This document shows positions 41,146-48,786 of a DNA stretch of 53,122 nucleotides, piece by piece. The notes below the pieces were generated by a model that saw only the letters and a program-made list of their open reading frames with translations, did not search any database and had not been told where the DNA came from. The DNA comes from Bradyrhizobium oropedii. GTDB taxonomy: Bacteria; Pseudomonadota; Alphaproteobacteria; Rhizobiales; Xanthobacteraceae. Numbering within the stretch: position 1 is the stretch's first letter; each line of letters opens with the position of its first letter. The stretch covers positions 1 to 53,122 of the forward strand of contig NZ_JACMYO010000039.1 in assembly GCF_020889685.1 (NCBI RefSeq). The letters run 5' to 3'. Position numbers and translations under genes: made by a program.

Positions 41146-42306
41146 ATGACTGCAGCCCTTCGTTTCGATCCGATCCGCCTGCCCGAGAAATGCGAGCAGC
41201 TCCGCAAGGAAGTGCGCGCCTTCCTCGCCGAGGAGATCGCCGCCGGCACCTTCGATCCCTACGCGCCGAACCGCGAGGACAATGACGCGCCGGAATTCTC
41301 CCGCCGCGTCGGCGCCAAGGGCTGGCTCGGCATGACCTGGCCCAAGAAGTACGGCGGCCAGGAACGCTCGTTCCTCGAGCGCTATGTGGTGACCGAGGAG
41401 ATGCGGGTGGCGAACGCGCCGACCCGGCGCTTCTTCGTCGCCGACCGCCAGAGCGGGCCGGTGCTGCTGAAATACGCGCCCGAGCACATCAAGATGGACA
41501 TCCTGCCGCGGATCTGCCGCGGCGAGGTCTGCTTCGCGATCGGCATGAGCGAGCCGAATTCCGGCTCCGACCTGTTCGCGGCGAAGACCCGCGCCACCAA
41601 GACCGATGGCGGCTATCTGATCAACGGCACCAAGATCTGGACCTCATCGGCGCACATCGCCGACTACATGATCGCGATCTTCCGGACGTCACCGCCGACC
41701 AAGGAAAACCGCCGCCACGGCCTGACCCAGTTCCTGGTCAAGATGAAGCAGCCCGGCATCCAGGTGAATCCGATCGGCCAGATCACCGGCCAGTTCGAGT
41801 TCAACGAGGTGGTATTCACCGACTACTTCGTGCCCGACGATCACGTGCTGGGCGAGGTCGATGGCGCCTGGAAGCAGGCGACATCCGAGCTCGCCTATGA
41901 GCGGTCCGGCCCCGAGCGGTTCCTCGAGACGTATTACGTGCTCACCGAGCTGGTGCGCGCGGTCGGCAAGAATCCGGACACCCGCAGCGCTGAAGGCATC
42001 GGCCGGCTGGTGGCGCAGGTCCACACCATGCGCCGCATGTCGGTGTCGGTTGCGGGCATGCTGCAGGCCGGCAAGGAGCCGGTGGTGGAGGCTTCCATCG
42101 TCAAGGACATCGGCACGGTGTGGGAGCAGCAGCTGCCGCATCGCGTCCGCGATCTCGCGGCCTTCGTCGAGGAGACCGCGACCAACCGCGAGACGCTGGA
42201 AAAGCAGCTCGATTTCGCCATCAAGACCGCGCCCAAGCTGACGATCCAGGGCGGCACCACCGAAGTGCTGCGCGGCATCATCGCCCGCGGTTTGGGCCTG
42301 CGCTAG
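41146..42306 (+). CDS. Acyl-CoA dehydrogenase, large-subunit type
   Basis: 386 residues. N-terminal WLGMTWPKKYGGQERS; FAD-binding CFAIGMSEPNSGSDLFAAKT and GTKIWTSSAHIADYMI (about 130-175); C-terminal FAD loop IQGGTTEVLRGIIARGLGLR at the very end. The usual C-terminal catalytic Glu of the YEGT motif is replaced by Gly (QGGTTE), as in FadE-type heteromeric dehydrogenases, so the base must come from elsewhere. Second gene of the operon, with the crotonase-family gene 38 bp downstream. Introduces a 2,3 double bond in an acyl-CoA; electrons pass to ETF. Confidence 0.88.
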   Translation: MTAALRFDPIRLPEKCEQLRKEVRAFLAEEIAAGTFDPYAPNREDNDAPEFSRRVGAKGWLGMTWPKKYGGQERSFLERYVVTEEMRVANAPTRRFFVADRQSGPVLLKYAPEHIKMDILPRICRGEVCFAIGMSEPNSGSDLFAAKTRATKTDGGYLINGTKIWTSSAHIADYMIAIFRTSPPTKENRRHGLTQFLVKMKQPGIQVNPIGQITGQFEFNEVVFTDYFVPDDHVLGEVDGAWKQATSELAYERSGPERFLETYYVLTELVRAVGKNPDTRSAEGIGRLVAQVHTMRRMSVSVAGMLQAGKEPVVEASIVKDIGTVWEQQLPHRVRDLAAFVEETATNRETLEKQLDFAIKTAPKLTIQGGTTEVLRGIIARGLGLR

Positions 42307-42344
42307 CCGCGCGGGCTCGTTTGCAAATTCAACGAGGACAGACC

Positions 42345-43145
42345 ATGACCAAGTACACTGATATCGGCGTCGAGACCCACGGCCATGTCGGCCTGATTGA
42401 AATCCGCAAGCCGCCGCTGAACTTCTTCGACGTCGCGCTGATCAACCAGATCGCTGACGCGCTGGAGGAATTCGACAACAACATCGAGATCCGCGCCTCG
42501 GTGCTCGCAGCCCAGGGCAAGGCGTTCTGCGCCGGCGCCAATTTCGGCGATCCCGCCCGCCAGGAGCAGGAAGAGCGCGCCAAGAGCGATCCGGCCTCGA
42601 ACCTGCCGATCAACCATCTCTACGTTCAGGCGGTCCGCATCTTCCGCAACAAAAAGCCGATCGTCGCGGCGATCCACGGTGCCGCGATCGGCGGCGGCCT
42701 CGGGCTTGCCGTCTCCGCCGACTTCCGTGTCGCCTGCCCCGAAGCGCGCTTCGCGGCGAACTTCACCAAGCTCGGCTTCCACCCGGGCTTCGGTCTCACC
42801 ACCACGCTGCCGGAACTGATCGGCAAGAACAATGCCGAGCTGATGTTCTACACGAGCCGCCGCGTCACCGGCGAAGAGGCCTATCGCTGGGGCCTCGCCA
42901 ACGTGCTGGTGCCGCAGGACCAGGTGCGGGCTGAAGCGATGAAGCTCGCGCAGGAGATCGCCGAATGCTCGCCGCTCGGCCTGGTCTCGACCCGCGCCAC
43001 CATGCGCGCCGGCCTCGCCGACCGCGTGCTCGCCGCAACCAACCACGAGCTGGAAGAGCAGACCAAGCTGCGCGCGACCGAGGACTTCAAGGAAGGCGTC
43101 AAGGCCACCGCCGAGCGCCGCGTCGCGAACTTCAAGGGGCGGTGA
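42345..43145 (+). CDS. Enoyl-CoA hydratase/isomerase family protein
   Basis: 266 residues from ATG at 42345 (acgagga site). Crotonase fold: KAFCAGANFGDP and HGAAIGGGLGLAVSADFRVA form the oxyanion hole. Neither classical catalytic Glu is present: the first position is Gly (GGGLGLA) and the second lies in AANFTKLGF. It may therefore be an isomerase, hydrolase or C-C lyase rather than a simple hydratase. It would act on the enoyl-CoA made by the dehydrogenase pair upstream. A family A repeat follows the stop. Confidence 0.82.
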   Translation: MTKYTDIGVETHGHVGLIEIRKPPLNFFDVALINQIADALEEFDNNIEIRASVLAAQGKAFCAGANFGDPARQEQEERAKSDPASNLPINHLYVQAVRIFRNKKPIVAAIHGAAIGGGLGLAVSADFRVACPEARFAANFTKLGFHPGFGLTTTLPELIGKNNAELMFYTSRRVTGEEAYRWGLANVLVPQDQVRAEAMKLAQEIAECSPLGLVSTRATMRAGLADRVLAATNHELEEQTKLRATEDFKEGVKATAERRVANFKGR

Positions 43146-43169
43146 GCGGACCGCCCCGCTCTCTCACAC

Positions 43170-43288
43170 GTCGTCCCTGCGAAAGCAGGGACCCATACGC
43201 CGCGGCCCGCGGAAAGGGCACAAGCGGCGTTAGCTTCCTCCTCCAACCACGTTCGGTGGTTATGGGTCCCTGCTTTCGCAGGGACGAC
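43170..43288. repeat. Dispersed repeat family A, copy 3
   Basis: GTCGTCCCTGCGAAAGCAGG and GACCCATACG on the left pair with GTGGTTATGGGTCCC and TGCTTTCGCAGGGACGAC on the right. It separates the convergent crotonase-family and acyl-CoA synthetase genes. Copies 1 and 2 are at 3739-3866 and 7411-7541. Confidence 0.78.
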
Positions 43289-43310
43289 GTTGGGGAGATA
43301 GCGCGCCACG

Positions 43311-45425
43311 CTAACCCCTCGGCACCACCAACGCATCGACGATCGTCACGCCCTGCCCCTCCGGATACACCAGCACGGGATTGACCTCGATCTCGGCAAT
43401 CTCGCCTGCATGCTGCGCCGCCAGCAGTGAAATCTGCGAGATCAATCGCGCGAGCGCTGCGACATCCGCCTTCGGCGCACCACGGAAACCGCGCAGCAGC
43501 GGCGCCGCCTTCAGAGTCTCCAGCATAGTGGTCGCCTCAGCCGGGCTCACCGGCGCCGGGCGATAGACCACGTCCTTGAGCAGCTCGGTCGTGATGCCGC
43601 CGAGCCCCACCATCACCATCGGTCCGAACGTGCCATCCGTCATGGTGCCGACGATGATCTCGACGCCCTTCTTCGCCATCGGCCCGACCAGCACGCCCTG
43701 GATCGGAGCATCCGGCCGCTGCTTCTGCACGCTCTCCAGCATGTCGCGATAGGCCGTGAACGCCGCGCCCTTGGCCGCGATGTTGACCCGGACGCCGCCG
43801 ACCTCGCTCTTGTGCGCGATCGCGGGCGACTGGATCTTCATGACGAGTGGAAATCCGGCACGCTCGATCGCGGCGTCGAGGCCGTCGCGATCCGTCACCA
43901 GCATTTCGTCGGGCAACGCGATGCCGGCCGCGCGCAGCAGCGATTTGCTGTCATATTCGGAGAGCGTCTTGGCTGTGAGATGCGCGGAGAGATCGCGCGC
44001 CGGCGACGCCGACGCCGTTATCTCGGTCGCAAGCTTGAAGCCGGCATAGTCCGACAGCCGCCGCATCGCGACGCCGACATGAGTGAGCCCCGAGAGCACC
44101 ACCACGCCTGATCTCGCCAGTTCCTGCCGCGCGAATTGCGACGGCAGCGTGTAGGAATAAAACACCACCGGCTTGTTCTGCCTTGAGATCACCGGCTTCA
44201 GCTCGGCTTCCTTGAACGGCATCCGCGTCTCGCTCGACAGCGACAGCACGACCAGCGTCGCATCCACCTCGTCGGAGGCATCGAACAGCTCGATGCTTTT
44301 CTGCAAGCCGCCGGACGAGACGCCCTGCGCGGTGACGTCGACCGGATTGCCCGCCGCGCCATAGGACGGCATCCACTGCTTGATCTGGCTTTGGATGTCG
44401 GCCGAAAGCTCCGGCACGCGCAGGCCCTGCATCGACACGGTATCGGCGCCCCAGATGCCGGCGCCGCCGGACACCGTAAGCACCGCGACGCGGTCACCTT
44501 TCGGCAGCGGATTGGTGGTCAACACGGCAGCGATCGTCACGGCCTCGTCGAGGTCGTTGGAGACGATGAAGCCGTATTTGGCGAACACCGCATCATAGGC
44601 CGCCGACCAGCCCGCCATGCTCGCGGTGTGCGAGGCCGCTGCGCGTTCACCGGCGCCGGAGCGGCCCACTTTGGTGACGATGACGGGCTTCCTGAGCTCT
44701 GCCGCGCGCTTCGCCGCGGCCAGGAACTTGTCGACGTCGCGAATGCCCTCGATGAACAGCAGGATCACGTCGGTTGAGGCATCCTGCACCATGTAGTCGA
44801 GGAACTCGCCGGCGCCGAGATCACTCTCATTGCCGGCGCTGACGACGTAGCTGAGCGCGACACCGAGCGCCTTGGCGCGATGATAGATCGCAAAGCCGAT
44901 GCCGCCGCTCTGCGCCACGATGCCTATCCGCCGTTGGCTTGCGACCAGCGCCGGCGCATCCGGCTTGACGTCGACGGTCGGACTGAAGGTCGCGGCGACC
45001 TTCTGCGCCTGGCTGTAAAAGCCTTCGGCGTTGGGACCGGAGATCCGCATTCCGCTCCGCTTCGCCAGCGCCACGATCGCATCCTGCATGCCGGCGCTGT
45101 CGCCGCCCTCCTCGGCAAAGCCGGAGGAGATGATGACCGCATTCTTGACGCCGGCGGCCGCGCATTGCTCCAGCGCCGGCAGCACGGCACGGGCAGGGAT
45201 GACGATGACGGCGAGGTCGATCGGCGCGCCGATCTCGGCGATCGACCTGAAGCATTTCAGGCCGTCGATCTCGTCATAGTTCGGATTGATCGGATAGAGC
45301 GCACCCGGATAGCCGTTTTTGCGCAGCATCGCGAGCAGCCGTCCGGGGATCTTCTCGTGATCGCGCGAGGCGCCTATCAACGCGATGCTTTTTGGAGCGA
45401 AGAAGGTATCGAGCGGATGCAGCAT
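43311..45425 (-). CDS. ADP-forming acyl-CoA synthetase family protein
   Basis: 704 residues, the single-chain length for the family. Order: CoA-binding domain (FAPKSIALIGASRDHEKIPG, 8-27), succinyl-CoA-ligase-like domain, and from about residue 475 an ATP-grasp domain (FPLVMKIQSPAIAHKSEVGG). The likely phosphohistidine is in ERAAASHTASMAG (about 258-270). It makes acyl-CoA from acid, CoA and ATP with release of ADP. The substrate is probably the acid fed into the dehydrogenase and hydratase genes nearby; it is convergent to them. Relatives include aromatic and pimelate-type ligases, so acetate should not be assumed. Confidence 0.87.
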   Translation of the reverse strand: MLHPLDTFFAPKSIALIGASRDHEKIPGRLLAMLRKNGYPGALYPINPNYDEIDGLKCFRSIAEIGAPIDLAVIVIPARAVLPALEQCAAAGVKNAVIISSGFAEEGGDSAGMQDAIVALAKRSGMRISGPNAEGFYSQAQKVAATFSPTVDVKPDAPALVASQRRIGIVAQSGGIGFAIYHRAKALGVALSYVVSAGNESDLGAGEFLDYMVQDASTDVILLFIEGIRDVDKFLAAAKRAAELRKPVIVTKVGRSGAGERAAASHTASMAGWSAAYDAVFAKYGFIVSNDLDEAVTIAAVLTTNPLPKGDRVAVLTVSGGAGIWGADTVSMQGLRVPELSADIQSQIKQWMPSYGAAGNPVDVTAQGVSSGGLQKSIELFDASDEVDATLVVLSLSSETRMPFKEAELKPVISRQNKPVVFYSYTLPSQFARQELARSGVVVLSGLTHVGVAMRRLSDYAGFKLATEITASASPARDLSAHLTAKTLSEYDSKSLLRAAGIALPDEMLVTDRDGLDAAIERAGFPLVMKIQSPAIAHKSEVGGVRVNIAAKGAAFTAYRDMLESVQKQRPDAPIQGVLVGPMAKKGVEIIVGTMTDGTFGPMVMVGLGGITTELLKDVVYRPAPVSPAEATTMLETLKAAPLLRGFRGAPKADVAALARLISQISLLAAQHAGEIAEIEVNPVLVYPEGQGVTIVDALVVPRG

Positions 45426-45490
45426 GGGGCGTTCCGGTTGTTGTTATTGCGCTCGACGATATTGAATCGTAGCCTCGGGCTCAACCTCAC

Positions 45491-45594
45491 CCCGTCATCC
45501 TGAGGAGGCCGCAACGCGGCCGTCTCGAAGGATGAATCGGCCCGGCCGGTGGCCGTACATCCTTCGAGACGCGCTACGCGCTCAGGATGACGGG
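45491..45594. repeat. Dispersed repeat family B, copy 2
   Basis: CCCGTCATCCTGAG (45491-45504) and CTCAGGATGACGGG (45581-45594) are perfect 14-bp inverted ends. Inside, CGTCTCGAAGGATG pairs with CATCCTTCGAGACG. It resembles copy 1 at 9189-9285. It lies in the 273-bp gap between the VOC gene and the acyl-CoA synthetase promoter. Confidence 0.82.
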
Positions 45595-45604
45595 ATTAGC
45601 GCTG

Positions 45605-45694
45605 CGTAGCCCGGATGGAGTGCAGCGCAGTCCGGGAATGGTCCATCCGCGGAGAGTGCGGCCCCGAATTTCGCTTCGCTGCATCCGGGCTACG
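45605..45694. repeat. Dispersed repeat family E
   Basis: CGTAGCCCGGATG (45605-45617) and CATCCGGGCTACG (45682-45694) are perfect 13-bp inverted ends. It follows family B copy 2 by 10 bp and touches the stop of the VOC gene, so two different elements are stacked in one spacer. Confidence 0.8.
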
Positions 45695-45698
45695 AGAG

Positions 45699-46466
45699 CT
45701 ACACCGTCAGCTTGAAGGTCACGCCGCAGAGCTGGAACTCATCGCCCTTCACCGCACAGCCTCTGGCCTTCGCGGCATCGAGCACCTTCGCTTTGTCGGC
45801 GACCTTGAAGGTCAAGCCGCTCATGATCTCGCTGTCGCCCTTGACGAAGCGGAAGGTGCCGTTCGGCAGCTTCACCACGGTGCCGTCAGCGGGAACGCCG
45901 ACGATCTTTCCCCAATGCTCCGCCAGTGCTTGCGGCTCGGGGCTCTGCATCTCGACCACGGTCAGCGCCAAAGTCGTGTCCTTGCGGATCGACTTCTGCC
46001 AGTCCGGACCGGCCGGCGGGTACGGCCCCAGGATGTCGTCGCTGCCGTCGGTGTGGTTGAACTCGATGAAGGCGGCACGGCAGTCGCGCGGATGCAGCTG
46101 CACGCCATGATACGGAGCGTGCGTGATCACATTCGCAGTGCGCACGCCCATCGCATTGGCCTTGGCGCCGCGCGCGTCGGGATCCTCGCAGCAGAAGATC
46201 GCCATGTAGCCGCCGTGACCGCCGGTCTTCTCGATGAAGCGGCCGGCCGCGGTGCCCGGCCCCGGCTGGAAGGGTGCCACGACTTCCAGGAGGATCGTAT
46301 CGACCGGCAGCAGCGCGTTCTCGAGGCCGTATTTGGCGACGTTGCCGTCGCGGTAGCAGACATCGAGGCCCATGATCGCGGAGATATCCGCGATCACAGG
46401 TGCAAGCTGCGGCGCCACCAGGCAGATCTGCCGCAGCCGCATGTAATCGGCCATGTGATTGGTCAC
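45699..46466 (-). CDS. VOC-family protein (glyoxalase/dioxygenase-like)
   Basis: 255 residues from GTG 46466; ATG 46454 would remove four residues and is equally possible. Two vicinal-oxygen-chelate halves: RLRQICLVAPQLAPVIADIS opens the first, and the second covers about 135-255 (LALTVVEMQSPEPQALAEHW, GLTFKVADKAKVLDAAKARG). Such proteins are often encoded beside CoA catabolic genes as lyases, epimerases or resistance proteins. The metal ligands are not certain by eye. It starts 4 bp after the crotonase-family stop, so the two are coupled. Confidence 0.75.
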   Translation of the reverse strand: MTNHMADYMRLRQICLVAPQLAPVIADISAIMGLDVCYRDGNVAKYGLENALLPVDTILLEVVAPFQPGPGTAAGRFIEKTGGHGGYMAIFCCEDPDARGAKANAMGVRTANVITHAPYHGVQLHPRDCRAAFIEFNHTDGSDDILGPYPPAGPDWQKSIRKDTTLALTVVEMQSPEPQALAEHWGKIVGVPADGTVVKLPNGTFRFVKGDSEIMSGLTFKVADKAKVLDAAKARGCAVKGDEFQLCGVTFKLTV

Positions 46467-46469
46467 GGC

Positions 46470-47264
46470 TTACTGACCCTGGAAGGTGGGCTTGCGCTTC
46501 TCGACGAAGGCTTTCGCCGCTTCCTTGTGGTCGGTGGTCTCGCCGGCGCGGGTATGGTGGATCGCCTCGCCGTCGAAGCAGGCTTCCAGCGTCATGGTCT
46601 CGGCATTGTTGATGTTGCGCTTGATGTAGCCGAGCGCCACCGACGGTCCCTGCGCCAGCGACCGCGCCAGCTCCAGCGTCTCGGCCTCGACATCGGCATC
46701 GGGCACCACCTTGGAGACCATGCCGAGGTTGTAGGCTTCCTGCGCCGACAGCACCGGCGACATCATGTAGAGCTCGCGCGCCTTGGCGCTGCCGAGCATC
46801 TTGGTGAGGAAATAGGTGCCGCCGTAGTCGCCGGAGAAGCCGACCTTGGCAAAGGCGGTGGTGATCTTGCAGGAGGCGCTGGCGACGCGCAGGTCGCAGG
46901 ACAGCGCGATCGAAAGCCCGGCGCCGGCCGCCGCACCGTCGAGCTGCGCCACGACAGGCTTCGGCATCGTGTGCAGGATGCGCGAGACTTCCATGCCACG
47001 GCGCAAATTCGCCATCTTGGCCTCGAACGGCAGCGGCGCACGGCCTTCCGCCATCGACTTGACGTCGCCGCCGACGCAGAAGGTGCCGCCGGCGCCCCTG
47101 ATCAGCACCGCACGCACCTCGGTATCATCCTGGGCACGCCGCGCCGCCTCGACGAGGCCGCGCGTCATGTCCGGATTGAGCGCGTTGCGCCGGTCGGGCC
47201 GGTTCATGGTGATGGTGAGCAGGCCCTTGTCGAGGGATTGGAGAACCATCTGATTGTCGCTCAT
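46470..47264 (-). CDS. Enoyl-CoA hydratase/isomerase family protein (PaaG-like)
   Basis: 264 residues from the ATG at 47264. Crotonase fold with TFCVGGDVKSM and LDGAAAGAGLSIALSCDLRV as the oxyanion hole. Both classical Glu positions are replaced (Ser in GAGLSIA, and none in ITTAFAKVGF), but GFSGDYGGTYFL keeps the Asp-Gly pattern of PaaG-type isomerases. So a double-bond or ring isomerase on a CoA thioester is more likely than a hydratase. Operon order: this gene, then the VOC gene. Confidence 0.82.
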   Translation of the reverse strand: MSDNQMVLQSLDKGLLTITMNRPDRRNALNPDMTRGLVEAARRAQDDTEVRAVLIRGAGGTFCVGGDVKSMAEGRAPLPFEAKMANLRRGMEVSRILHTMPKPVVAQLDGAAAGAGLSIALSCDLRVASASCKITTAFAKVGFSGDYGGTYFLTKMLGSAKARELYMMSPVLSAQEAYNLGMVSKVVPDADVEAETLELARSLAQGPSVALGYIKRNINNAETMTLEACFDGEAIHHTRAGETTDHKEAAKAFVEKRKPTFQGQ

Positions 47265-47305
47265 GGCGTTTTGCCTTTCGTTGTTTGTTATCTTAAACTT
47301 CCCGC

Positions 47306-47388
47306 CGTCATTGCGAGGAGCGAAGCGACGAAGCAATCCATACCTTCTGTTTGGCGAGATGGATTGCTTCGCTTCGCTCGCAATGACG
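47306..47388. repeat. Dispersed repeat family C, copy 2
   Basis: CGTCATTGCGAG at the left and CTCGCAATGACG at the right are perfect ends, with GCGACGAAGCAATCCAT pairing to ATGGATTGCTTCGC inside. It is nearly identical to copy 1 (15961-16044) in both arms while the loop differs. It lies between the binding-protein stop and the crotonase-family start, which are on the same strand. Confidence 0.85.
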
Positions 47389-47402
47389 ACGCTCCGATTG
47401 TC

Positions 47403-48608
47403 CTATTTCTTCACCAGCGGGCAGCGCGAGGCTTCCAGCGGCTGGAACGCCTGGTCGCCCGGCACGGTCGCAAGCAGCTTGTAGTCGTCCCAGCGGCCCT
47501 TCGATTCCGAGGGCTTCTTGACCTCGAACAGATACATGTCGTGCACCATGCGGCCGTCCTCTCGGATCTTGCCGTTCTTGGCGAACATGTCGTTGATCGG
47601 GGTCTCCTTCATCACCTTCATGACGGCAGCCGCATCCGTGGTGCCGGCAGCCTTCACCGCCTTGAGATAGTGCGTCACCGAGGAATAGACGCCGGCCTGC
47701 GCCGAGGTCGGCACCCGCTTGACGCGCTCCATGAAACGCTTTGAGAACGCGCGGCTGTCGTCATTGAGGTCCCAGTAAAACGCCTCCGCGAGCAGCAGCC
47801 CCTGCGCGGTCTCGAGCCCGACGCTGTCGATGTCGGTCACGAAAGCCAACAGCGGCGAGATCTTCTGGCCGCCCTTGGTGATGCCGAACTCGGCGCCCTG
47901 CTTGATCGCGTTGATGGTGTCGCCGCCGGCATTGGCGAGCCCGATCACCTTGGCCTTCGAGGCCTGCGCCTGCAGCAGGAACGACGAGAAGTCCGAGGTG
48001 TTGATCGGGTGCCGCACGCTGCCGAGCACCTTGCCGCCCGACTTCACCACGACATTGCTGGTGTCCTTTTCGAGGTCCTGGCCGAACGCGTAGTCGGCGG
48101 TCAGGAAGAACCAGGTGTCGAGGCCGGATTTCACCGCGGCAAGGCCGGTCACATTGGCCTGCGCGAAGGTGTCGAACACGTAGTGCACGGTGTAGGGGCC
48201 GCAGGCCTCGTTGGAGAGGCGGATCGAGCCCGGGCCGTTGAAGATGATGATCTTGCCGCGCGCCTTGGCGATCTCGCCGGCCGCCAGCGCGGTCGCGGAC
48301 GCCGCGACGTCGAAGATCATCTCGACGCCCTGGTTGTCGATCATGTCGCGGGCGATATTGGCGGCAAGGTCGGCCTTGTTGAGATGGTCGCCGACCACGA
48401 TCTCGACCTTGCGGCCGAGCACCGTGCCGCCGAAATCCTCGACCGCCATCTTGGCAGCAGTTTCGCTGCCCGAGCCGGTGATGTCGGCATAGAGGCTCGA
48501 CATGTCGAGGATGCCGCCGAGCTTCAGCGGAGGCTTGTCCTGCGCCAGCGACGCATTCGCCGAGATCGCAAACGCACAGGCCAACACGCCGGCCAAAACC
48601 CGTCTCAT
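47403..48608 (-). CDS. Branched-chain amino acid (Liv)-type ABC binding protein
   Basis: 401 residues with a 22-residue signal peptide (MRRVLAGVLACAFAISANASLA). Type I periplasmic binding fold: KLGGILDMSSLYADITGSGS at the start, VAASATALAAGEIAKARG and WFFLTADYAFGQDLEKD in the middle, and a C-terminal PGDQAFQPLEASRCPLVKK. In rhizobia and Rhodopseudomonas such proteins often bind aromatic acids such as benzoate or coumarate rather than amino acids. No permease or ATPase gene is beside it. Strong ggagg site. Its neighbours suggest the ligand is a precursor of the CoA catabolic block. Confidence 0.87.
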   Translation of the reverse strand: MRRVLAGVLACAFAISANASLAQDKPPLKLGGILDMSSLYADITGSGSETAAKMAVEDFGGTVLGRKVEIVVGDHLNKADLAANIARDMIDNQGVEMIFDVAASATALAAGEIAKARGKIIIFNGPGSIRLSNEACGPYTVHYVFDTFAQANVTGLAAVKSGLDTWFFLTADYAFGQDLEKDTSNVVVKSGGKVLGSVRHPINTSDFSSFLLQAQASKAKVIGLANAGGDTINAIKQGAEFGITKGGQKISPLLAFVTDIDSVGLETAQGLLLAEAFYWDLNDDSRAFSKRFMERVKRVPTSAQAGVYSSVTHYLKAVKAAGTTDAAAVMKVMKETPINDMFAKNGKIREDGRMVHDMYLFEVKKPSESKGRWDDYKLLATVPGDQAFQPLEASRCPLVKK

Positions 48609-48786
48609 TCAGATCCTCCCTTGAACAACAGACCTCATTCCATCAGGTCCGTTTCGAGGGGCGGATCATGCCGCATGGCCCGCAGTGCAGCAAGCCGCAG
48701 CGGCAGCAATCTGTTTTCCGCTAAGCGGAATGACACGTTGCGCCGGCGACGCAGCGGCGCGCCGATCGGGTCCGACCGCGACGCGA

